This document shows, piece by piece, positions 1-4,643 of a stretch of DNA of 5,648 nt. Within the stretch, counting starts at the first letter, position 1. Each line of letters begins with the position of its first letter. Position numbers and translations under genes: made by a program. The notes under the pieces were generated by a model. The model worked only from the letters and a program-made list of their open reading frames with translations, did no database searches and was not told where the DNA came from. The DNA is taken from positions 1 through 5,648 of the forward strand of contig DAOWFO010000052.1 of NCBI GenBank assembly GCA_030637965.1, in the 5' to 3' direction. The stretch comes from Thermoplasmata archaeon (lineage in GTDB: Archaea; Thermoplasmatota; E2; DHVEG-1).

Positions 1-111
1 AATCTGATATTTTTTTATTTCTTCGTTGTTTAAATTTCTTAATCTATTTATATCAAACAAATAACTTTTTAGAATTCTTGAGATGAGAACAGGATTGTAG
101 AATGAATTCAT
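1..111 (-). CDS. N-terminal fragment of a PaaK/CapK-like phenylacetate-CoA ligase family protein (partial)
   Basis: Reading the minus strand from the ATG at 111-109, 37 codons stay open to the window edge; the rest of the gene lies outside. The visible protein begins MNSFYNPVLISRILKSYLFD and continues to about EEIKKYQI. The pattern of a short start, Y-N-P, an I-L-K-S-Y segment, D-x-N-R, then E-E-I-K-K-Y-Q resembles the N-terminal helix that precedes the adenylate-forming domain of archaeal PaaK/CapK-type proteins (phenylacetate-CoA ligase, coenzyme F390 synthetase-like). Those proteins activate a carboxylate with ATP and often pass it to CoA. None of the AMP-binding motifs are inside the window, so the family call rests on this short stretch alone and the substrate is unknown. 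A weak Shine-Dalgarno-like AGGGGA ends 6 nt before the ATG. The gene is divergent from the radical SAM gene, with 74 bp between the two starts. Confidence 0.55.
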   Translation of the reverse strand, partial: MNSFYNPVLISRILKSYLFDINRLRNLNNEEIKKYQI

Positions 112-126
112 AGTTGTCCCCTGTTG

Positions 127-161
127 TTTTTATAAGTATGTTATGATTACTTATATATATG
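127..161. promoter_or_regulatory. Divergent archaeal promoter region with palindromic TATA tract
   Basis: CTTATATATATG at 150-161 lies 25-36 nt upstream of the ATG at 186. That is the spacing expected of an archaeal TBP-binding TATA box when transcription starts at or next to the start codon. No Shine-Dalgarno precedes that ATG and an in-frame TGA at 174-176 rules out an earlier start, so a leaderless mRNA is likely. The TATATATAT core is self-complementary, so it could also direct minus-strand transcription starting near 128. That would give the gene at 1-111 a short leader of about 17 nt containing AGGGGA. A second minus-strand TATA-like element, CTTATAAAAA (136-127), seems too close to that ATG to be its main promoter. 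This is inference from spacing only. Confidence 0.6.
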
Positions 162-185
162 TGTCTTTAATATTGATTAAAAATC

Positions 186-1499
186 ATGAAGATACTGATA
201 ATAGAAAATTTTTGGTTAGGAGGAAAGAAGTTAAAACTTACCGAAAAATTATTATTGAATACGTTTTCAATTCTTCCTACACTATATGCACGTCAATTGG
301 CAGCTATTACTCCTAAAAAACATTCAGTAAAAATTGTAGATGAAAGATATTTAAATATAAATTTTGATGAAAAATATGACATAGTTCTAATAAATTTCAA
401 TTTTTCAAGTGTTCAACGTGCTTATGAAATAGCAGATAGTTTTAGACAAAAAGTTATAACTGTTGTACTAAGTGGTTGGTATCCTTCGATAATGTCGAAA
501 GAAGCAAAAACTCATTCCAACAGTGTAATAATAGGATTAAATGAAACAAACTGGCTTGAACTATTAAATGATTATGAGAAGGATAAATTAAAACCTTTTT
601 ATGAACCAAAAAAATATGATAGTTCTGTAAGAATCCCTCCAACAAATGTTGAATTACCTGGTTTTATATTTACTGGAGCAATTGAGGCAACAAGAGGATG
701 TCCATATAGGTGCGATTTTTGCCCTGAATCGAATATCCCTGGTGGTTCACAATATTTTACAAGACCAGTTGATGATATTATCGACGAAATAAAATCTATA
801 CCACAAAAGACTATAATGTTTTATGATAAATCTCTAACAATAAATCCTGAATATAGTAAAACTTTATTTAAAAAAATGAAAAACTTAAATAAAAAGTTTT
901 TTTGTAACGGAAATGCGGATGTATTAGCTCGTGACAAAGAACTTGTTCGCATGTCAAAAGAAGCAGGTTGTGTAGCATGGCTTATAGGATTTGAATCTAT
1001 ATCGCAAGAAACAATTAATAAAATCGGAAAAACTACAAATAAAGTTGAAGAGTACTATCAAGCTGTTAAAAACATACATGATAATAAAATGTCAGTAATT
1101 GGATCATTTATGTTTGGTTTTGATACTGATACAAAGGATATTTTTAATGAAACTCTTAAAATGATTGAAGAGTTGAAGATTGATATTGCTGATTTCTGGA
1201 TACTAACACCATTTCTTGGCACACCTCTCTTCGATAAACTAGAGGATGAAGATAGAATACTAACAAAAGATTGGTCAAAATATAACATGAAAAGTGTTGT
1301 ATTTAAACCAAAGAATATGACTCCTGATGAATTGCTTCAAGGAGTAAAAAAAATGTATTCAGAATTCTTTTCCTTTAAAAATTCAACAAAACGTGTTTTA
1401 CGAGGGTTATACTTAGGTTTTTATCCATTTTTTTTAATTCTTGTCAGAAATTCCATTACAAATATTATTATTAGATATTTTTCTTCATATGATAATTAA
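186..1499 (+). CDS. B12-binding-domain radical SAM protein, substrate unknown
   Basis: 437 residues, full length for the family. Residues 1-140 look like the Rossmann-type cobalamin-binding domain: a MKILII opening strand, L-x-A-A-I-T-P-x-x-H-x-V-K-I-V-D-E around 38-53, the D-I-V-L-I-N strand near 65-70, R-A-Y-E-I-A-D at 78-84, and V-V-L-S-G-W-Y-P at 93-100 where relatives have GG-x-H-P. The radical SAM barrel follows, with C172-x3-C176-x2-C179, the three cysteines that ligate the [4Fe-4S] cluster reducing S-adenosylmethionine. The downstream F-Y-D-K segment (212-215), G-F-E-S (268-271) and S-F-M-F-G (307-311) also fit. Residues 378-395 resemble the helical tail of HpnJ/BchE-like members. A hydrophobic basic segment at about 404-431 may sit on a membrane. 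Family members do radical methylations, ring formation or C-C bond chemistry on lipids, tetrapyrroles and antibiotics; the substrate here cannot be told. The histidine often taken as the lower cobalt ligand is Tyr99, so cobalamin may bind base-off or not at all. The gene appears monocistronic and leaderless. Confidence 0.85.
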   Translation: MKILIIENFWLGGKKLKLTEKLLLNTFSILPTLYARQLAAITPKKHSVKIVDERYLNINFDEKYDIVLINFNFSSVQRAYEIADSFRQKVITVVLSGWYPSIMSKEAKTHSNSVIIGLNETNWLELLNDYEKDKLKPFYEPKKYDSSVRIPPTNVELPGFIFTGAIEATRGCPYRCDFCPESNIPGGSQYFTRPVDDIIDEIKSIPQKTIMFYDKSLTINPEYSKTLFKKMKNLNKKFFCNGNADVLARDKELVRMSKEAGCVAWLIGFESISQETINKIGKTTNKVEEYYQAVKNIHDNKMSVIGSFMFGFDTDTKDIFNETLKMIEELKIDIADFWILTPFLGTPLFDKLEDEDRILTKDWSKYNMKSVVFKPKNMTPDELLQGVKKMYSEFFSFKNSTKRVLRGLYLGFYPFFLILVRNSITNIIIRYFSSYDN

Positions 1500-1510
1500 A
1501 AATATTAACG

Positions 1511-1534
1511 TTTACCTATTATTTACCTATTTTT
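1511..1534 (+). terminator. Tandem TTTACCTATT repeat ending in T-run, likely terminator
   Basis: Two copies of TTTACCTATT (1511-1520 and 1522-1531) lie 12-35 nt behind the stop codon of the radical SAM gene. The second runs into TTTTT at 1530-1534. Archaeal RNA polymerase terminates at T-rich tracts without needing a hairpin, so this is a plausible 3' end signal. No strong stem is present. Confidence 0.4.
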
Positions 1535-1549
1535 CTACCATTTATACAA

Positions 1550-1580
1550 AATATTTAAATACGACAGATGTAATATATAC
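1550..1580 (+). promoter_or_regulatory. Two TATA-like elements upstream of a GC-rich hairpin
   Basis: AATATTTAAATA (about 1550-1561) and TAATATATAC (1571-1580) resemble archaeal TATA boxes on the plus strand. With normal spacing they would start RNA near 1581 or near 1600 respectively, just before or at the start of the stem at 1595. No ORF begins there, so if they are promoters they would serve a non-coding RNA. In such AT-rich sequence TATA-like strings arise easily by chance. Confidence 0.3.
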
Positions 1581-1594
1581 TATTGCGTAGATTT

Positions 1595-1657
1595 AGGAAG
1601 GGAGGTAGTCCTTATCTATAGTTACACAATTTTCTTTTTCAGACTCCCTCCCTTTCT
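1595..1657. repeat. GC-rich inverted repeat (16-position stem, 31-nt loop)
   Basis: The arm AGGAAGGGAGGTAGTC (1595-1610) pairs with GACTCCCTCCCTTTCT (1642-1657). Fourteen Watson-Crick pairs and one G-T pair form, with one mismatch (T1606 with C1646). The 31-nt loop (1611-1641) is A/T-rich. The stem is the most GC-rich stretch of the 587-bp gap and stands out sharply from its surroundings. It is purine on one arm and pyrimidine on the other for most of its length. Confidence 0.75.
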
Positions 1658-1665
1658 TCCCTCCC
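1646..1665 (-). other. Polypyrimidine mirror repeat / G-quadruplex motif on minus strand
   Basis: The plus strand holds 20 consecutive pyrimidines forming a near-perfect mirror repeat (CCCTCCCTT and TTCCCTCCC around a TC centre). The minus strand therefore reads G3-A-G3-AAGAAA-G3-A-G3: four G-triplets with loops of 1, 6 and 1, which satisfies the standard three-tetrad G-quadruplex pattern. The second half, CTTCCCTCC (1656-1664), also matches the purine arm GAAGGGAGG (1597-1605) base for base in parallel orientation, as a Hoogsteen third strand would. Folding in the cell is not shown by the sequence. Confidence 0.6.
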
Positions 1666-1690
1666 GAATTTATTATTTATATTTTATGAG

Positions 1691-1883
1691 TAATAAATCT
1701 TTTAAAATCATATGAAATAAATAAAATGATAATTCATTATCTAATAAAAAATAAATATTTTAAAAAACATCATTTAATTAGTAATTTTTTATCATAACAT
1801 ATTCATTTTTCATAGGAAGATATAACTGTGATAATTACAAACAATAGATAAGGCAAAACAAAAATATTATATAATGTGTAATT
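1691..1883. other. AT-rich intergenic stretch without a recognisable gene
   Basis: No ORF longer than a few codons with a credible start was found on either strand. The only structure noted is a short inverted repeat, GATAAT-TC-ATTATC (1728-1741), too weak to interpret in DNA this AT-rich. Several TATA-like strings occur, and none has clear spacing to a gene. Confidence 0.5.
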
Positions 1884-1899
1884 ATTATAATATTATAAT
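1884..1899. repeat. 16-bp perfect AT palindrome in the promoter position of the small ORF
   Basis: ATTATAATATTATAAT is its own reverse complement. It ends 24 bp before the ATG at 1923, covering about -24 to -39, where a TATA box for a leaderless transcript would lie. It could be a TATA element, a regulator operator overlapping one, or chance, since it contains only A and T. Confidence 0.35.
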
Positions 1900-1922
1900 C
1901 ATATAAAAATGGAAGTATTAAA

Positions 1923-2039
1923 ATGGGGGAACTTGTAACAAGAATAGATAATATGGGTATTCCTTATTTATATGGTGATATATTTGGAGATTTTACTATT
2001 GAGCAATTGGATTTATTGAAATCCTATTCTAATCCTTAA
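1923..2039 (+). CDS. Possible small protein of 38 residues, unknown function
   Basis: ATG at 1923 is followed by 37 more sense codons and TAA at 2037-2039. The protein starts MGELVTRIDNMGIPYLYGDI and ends near LDLLKSYSNP. Composition is that of an ordinary soluble protein (Asp, Glu, Gly, Pro, Leu and Ile well spread) rather than the Lys/Asn/Phe/Tyr mix of translated AT-rich spacer. No signal peptide, cysteine pair or membrane helix is seen, and I do not recognise the family. GGAAG at 1911-1915 is a weak ribosome-binding site 7 nt before the ATG, and AT-rich TATA-like DNA lies upstream. A TATA at 1901-1909 would favour starting at Met11 (1953) instead. An overlapping 9-codon reading frame starts at the ATG at 1909. 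It could be a genuine microprotein, the remnant of a larger gene, or chance. Confidence 0.4.
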   Translation: MGELVTRIDNMGIPYLYGDIFGDFTIEQLDLLKSYSNP

Positions 2040-2044
2040 CCCTA

Positions 2045-2060
2045 TTTAAAAAATAAATAA
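2045..2060 (-). terminator. T-rich terminator for the surface protein gene
   Basis: Read on the minus strand this is TTATTTATTTTTTAAA, with six T in a row at 2053-2048, 34 nt after the stop codon at 2087. It fits an archaeal T-tract terminator. On the opposite strand, a T6 run at 2083-2088 could end a transcript of the small ORF, so the two genes converge here. Confidence 0.4.
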
Positions 2061-2086
2061 GATGTTTCTTAATAAATTAGAATTTT

Positions 2087-3556
2087 TTAATTAGAAAATA
2101 TGAAAGCAATAACCTCCATAGTATCAGTAGAAGATTTACCTTCCTCATCAAATGCTACAATTTCTAAAGTATGCTTAAATTTCAACATTGTTTGATTTTT
2201 CCATTTCCATTCATAAGGGGAGACAGTAAAATTACTTACTAGTTGATCATCTAAATAAAATTCTACTCTTGAGATATTAGAATCTTCATCAGATGCTTGA
2301 ACAGTTATAGTTGTTTTACCAATAAGTATTGTTTTCTTTAATGTTAATGATGTAAGAATTTCTTTACCAAATATATGCAACTTCCCTCTTTTCGGATGTG
2401 TGATACCAACATTAGGTGGAAGATTTCCCTCATCAACAACATAAGTACTATTCACTGCATCTGAATAATATGCATCAAATGGATTCCCACTACTTGATGG
2501 ATTGGAATAACCTTGATGTTTCTCATTGTTGAAGACAACAGAAAAAATCAAAAGGTTTTCTGGATCCAAATCTTCTTCAGATGCGTTAATATCTTTTGAA
2601 ATAATAATTTGATTTTCTGCCGGAATAATAATTATCTCGTCTTGTGCAAAATCTAAAAATGCATTATGATATGAATCACCATTGTAGTCATGCCATTTAG
2701 TTGAAATAATCTCAGTTAGATAAATTTTTAAGTTTCCATTATAATCAGTTTTTTCGTAATTTATTAGTGTTGTAGTAATGTTGATAATTGAACTTTTTTC
2801 ATCAAATCTTGCTCTGATATTAACATCAATATTCTCTGCACTTCTAGAGAGAGATTTTTGTATTTTTGATTCATATTCATCTTTTGATTTATTACCTAAG
2901 ATAACTTCATATCCTCCATCAAAATATACTGTTGGATTTGCATAATGATTATAATGAGTCTTTAATCTATTTTTAGCTTTTTGATCGTCTTCAATTAAAG
3001 AAACATAATAAAAATTGTATTTTCCTGACTCATAGAGTTCATGAATTTTTTCTGCGACTGAAGGACAGAATTTACAGTCTTGAGCAGTACTTTCCTCAAT
3101 AAAAACAGCGTGACTTACTGTTATATCGTCGTCATCATCATCTCCATTATCATCATTTCTATTAACAGTTATTGTATAATACACACTGCCATTTACTGAA
3201 GGGTCTCCAACAGGACCATTTTTTGCATCATCATCTATAGTAATATAATAATGCCAATCCTCTTCAGAATCAGTTGGAAGAGAAAAATTAATACTTCCAT
3301 TCAAAATGGATTTACTGTTCCAATCATTATCACCTTCAATTCTATGATATATTGTAGCATTTGTAACGCCAATATTATCAGAAAATGTAACAGATATTGT
3401 AACAATTTCACCTGCGATACCAGTTGTATTTCCTGCAATGGTATCAATAATAGGATCTTCTGTATCTTTATCTTCACTATTAAAAAATATATAATATATC
3501 GAGATTAGCAGAACTGCCACAATTAAAATTAAAGCAAGTTTTTTTATAAGTTCCAT
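2087..3556 (-). CDS. Membrane-anchored extracytoplasmic thioredoxin-fold protein with Ig-like domains (Omp28-like)
   Basis: 489 residues. Residues 1-6 are basic and 7-25 form one hydrophobic segment, an uncleaved anchor or signal peptide, with the rest outside the cell. Residues 33-131 form an Ig/fibronectin-like beta domain (D-N-I-G-V-T-N-A-T-I-Y, then Y-Y-T-I-T-V). An acidic linker with six Asp in a row follows (135-144). Residues 147-235 look like a thioredoxin fold: V-F-I-E-E-S-T-A-Q-D, then C161-K-F-C164, strand F-Y-Y-V-S-L, and N-P-T-V-Y-F-D-G-G at 207-215 with the expected cis-proline P208. Residues 240-375 resemble the beta domain after the thioredoxin fold in Omp28-like proteins. Residues 379-487 form a second Ig-like domain (P-P-N-V-x-I, I-F-G-K, V-E-F-Y-L-D, Y-E-W-K-W, H-T-L-E-I-V-A-F-D) of a kind common in Thermoplasmatota surface proteins. 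Twelve N-x-S/T sequons support N-glycosylation outside the cell. A thiol/disulfide role is inferred from CxxC; partners are unknown. No Shine-Dalgarno; a TATA box at -25 to -36 suggests a leaderless mRNA. Confidence 0.75.
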   Translation of the reverse strand: MELIKKLALILIVAVLLISIYYIFFNSEDKDTEDPIIDTIAGNTTGIAGEIVTISVTFSDNIGVTNATIYHRIEGDNDWNSKSILNGSINFSLPTDSEEDWHYYITIDDDAKNGPVGDPSVNGSVYYTITVNRNDDNGDDDDDDITVSHAVFIEESTAQDCKFCPSVAEKIHELYESGKYNFYYVSLIEDDQKAKNRLKTHYNHYANPTVYFDGGYEVILGNKSKDEYESKIQKSLSRSAENIDVNIRARFDEKSSIINITTTLINYEKTDYNGNLKIYLTEIISTKWHDYNGDSYHNAFLDFAQDEIIIIPAENQIIISKDINASEEDLDPENLLIFSVVFNNEKHQGYSNPSSSGNPFDAYYSDAVNSTYVVDEGNLPPNVGITHPKRGKLHIFGKEILTSLTLKKTILIGKTTITVQASDEDSNISRVEFYLDDQLVSNFTVSPYEWKWKNQTMLKFKHTLEIVAFDEEGKSSTDTMEVIAFIFSN

Positions 3557-3580
3557 ATTATTATTATAAACTACAATTTA

Positions 3581-3592
3581 TTATATATATAA
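3581..3592 (-). promoter_or_regulatory. TATA box of the surface protein gene
   Basis: TTATATATATAA, a perfect palindrome, lies 25-36 nt upstream of the ATG at 3556. The start codon is preceded by TAATAATAAT, with no Shine-Dalgarno, so transcription probably begins at or just before the ATG and the mRNA is essentially leaderless. Confidence 0.6.
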
Positions 3593-3615
3593 AAGTATCG
3601 AAGGTAAACCTGTAT

Positions 3616-3626
3616 CTTATATATAG
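3616..3626 (-). promoter_or_regulatory. Second upstream TATA-like element
   Basis: CTATATATAAG on the minus strand sits about 35 bp upstream of the main TATA box. It could start a longer transcript with a leader of about 35 nt, or be incidental. The evidence is the match to the TATA consensus only. Confidence 0.25.
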
Positions 3627-3652
3627 TTTAATTTGACTTAGTTATCTCCCCC

Positions 3653-3693
3653 ATTGCTATATCTATTAAAAGAGCAATTATAATTTTGAAAAA
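3653..3693 (-). terminator. T-tract and weak hairpin behind the biotin ligase gene
   Basis: On the minus strand TTTTT (3693-3689) starts 3 nt after the TAG stop at 3696. It is followed by ATTGCT (3678-3673), then CTCTTTTAAT-type sequence, then AGCAAT (3658-3653), which can form a 6-bp stem. This is a plausible weak transcript end for the symporter-birA operon before the surface protein's own promoter. Confidence 0.35.
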
Positions 3694-3695
3694 TC

Positions 3696-4643
3696 CTATA
3701 TATATTCCATATCGCCACTAACAATTCTAGTGATTCCATTTTCTGTATCCAAAATAAGGCATCCACTTTCATCTATATCTATAACTATTCCCTTAATTAT
3801 AGTTTTTTCACCCTTTACTCTAATCCTTTTACCGACAATATTTGAATAGGAAAACCACAATTTTTTGATATAATTAAAATTCCCTGAAATAAACTTACTA
3901 TAGTTTTCATCCATATTTTTAAGAATAGATCTTAGAAGTTCAACTCTAGAAATTTTAGATTTACTTTTCTGGATTAGTGATATAGCTGTTTTTTTTAATT
4001 TTTCGTCAATTGAGTTATTTACATTTATTCCTATACCAACAACTGTATAATTTATTCTGTCAATCTCAGCATCAAGTTCAGTTAGAATGCCACATACCTT
4101 CTTTCCATTTAATAAAAGATCATTGGGCCATTTAATCATTGGTGATAGACCAGTCACATCATTGATGCCTTGTACTATTGAAACTGAGCTTGTCATAGTA
4201 ACTAGCATACCATGATGAGGAGGGATATGTGGATATAATACAACTGAAAACCATAATCCTCCTTCAGGTGATAACCATCTTCTATCTTTGCGTCCCCTTC
4301 CACTAGTCTGAACGTCTGCAATAACAACAGTTCCTTCTGGACTTCCATCTTTGATCAATTTTTTACAAAAAACATTAGTTGAAGGAAGCGACTTAAAATA
4401 ATGAACTTCTTTACCAATAATTTTAGTATCAAGTCCAAAAGTTACTTCTTCAGCAACAGGACTAGTAGGTCGAGATATCAACTTATAGCCCTTATTCTTA
4501 ATAGATTCAATTTTATAGCCTAGTTCTTTTAGAGTTTTTATCTGTTTCCAAATAGAAGTTCTAGATACATTCAGATTCTCTGCTAGTTTTTCACCAGAGA
4601 CGAAATCACCACCATTCAATAAATTAAGTATTTTATCTCTCAT
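3696..4643 (-). CDS. birA: Biotin--[acetyl-CoA-carboxylase] ligase with N-terminal DNA-binding domain (BirA type)
   Basis: 315 residues, the usual size of a two-function BirA. Residues 1-60 are a winged helix-turn-helix (S-G-E-K-L-A-E-N-L-N-V-S-R-T-S-I-W-K-Q-I, wing G-Y-K-I to G-Y-K-L). Residues 75-255 are the catalytic domain, with the substrate-contacting S88-T-N, the biotinyl-AMP loop G115-R-G-R-K-D-R-R-W123, K171-W-P-N-D175 with the catalytic lysine, and G203-I-G-I-N. Residues 265-313 are the C-terminal SH3-like domain. The enzyme makes biotinyl-5'-AMP from biotin and ATP and transfers biotin to a lysine of acceptor proteins such as biotin carboxyl carrier subunits; it works in the cytoplasm. 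The winged helix suggests it also acts as a biotin-responsive repressor, as in E. coli and Bacillus, but no operator is visible in this window. Its ATG overlaps the symporter's TGA (ATGA) and a strong Shine-Dalgarno precedes it. Confidence 0.95.
   Translation of the reverse strand: MRDKILNLLNGGDFVSGEKLAENLNVSRTSIWKQIKTLKELGYKIESIKNKGYKLISRPTSPVAEEVTFGLDTKIIGKEVHYFKSLPSTNVFCKKLIKDGSPEGTVVIADVQTSGRGRKDRRWLSPEGGLWFSVVLYPHIPPHHGMLVTMTSSVSIVQGINDVTGLSPMIKWPNDLLLNGKKVCGILTELDAEIDRINYTVVGIGINVNNSIDEKLKKTAISLIQKSKSKISRVELLRSILKNMDENYSKFISGNFNYIKKLWFSYSNIVGKRIRVKGEKTIIKGIVIDIDESGCLILDTENGITRIVSGDMEYI

Larger units (their letters stand above)
1581..1690 (+). ncRNA. Candidate small structured RNA (unrecognised family)
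   Basis: This stretch has a TATA-like element upstream, a GC-rich 16-position stem with a single mismatch (1595-1610 with 1642-1657), a CU-rich tail (1658-1665) and then a T-rich tract, TTTATTATTTATATTTT (1669-1685), that could terminate transcription. It has no ORF despite a strong GGAGGT at 1601-1606. It lacks the marks of tRNA, 5S, SRP or RNase P RNA, and shows no clear C/D or H/ACA boxes. The strand is uncertain: the plus strand is preferred from its promoter and T-tract, but a TATA-like string on the minus strand at about 1671-1685 could drive the opposite transcript. It may instead be just the 3' end structure of the preceding gene. The exact ends are guesses. Confidence 0.3.

Noticed and set aside
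454..645. Minus-strand ORF of 63 codons inside the radical SAM gene
   Set aside because: It lies wholly within a gene with clear family motifs on the other strand, and its product has no recognisable features.
1058..1288. Minus-strand ORF of 76 codons inside the radical SAM gene
   Set aside because: The Ser-rich product is the mirror of the coding strand, and no start signal or family resemblance was seen.
1601..1606. GGAGGT as a ribosome-binding site
   Set aside because: A perfect Shine-Dalgarno match, but no ATG, GTG or TTG follows at usable spacing and no ORF results; it is part of the stem.
1595..1665. Hairpin as a tRNA, box C/D or H/ACA RNA, or a transposable element end
   Set aside because: There is no T-loop or anticodon arm, no RUGAUGA/CUGA pair, no flanking target duplication and no transposase nearby.
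1909..1938. ATG at 1909 as the start of a small gene
   Set aside because: It reaches a stop after 9 codons and is out of frame with the 38-residue ORF.
3251..3508. Plus-strand ORF of 85 codons opposite the surface protein
   Set aside because: It mirrors the N-terminal Ig-like region of a well-supported gene; the Cys/Ile/Asn-rich translation looks non-coding.
3628..3654. Mini-ORF on the minus strand starting ATGGGGGAG behind birA
   Set aside because: Only eight codons. It shares ATGGGGGA with the small ORF at 1923, but an 8-base match in two starts is not evidence of relationship.
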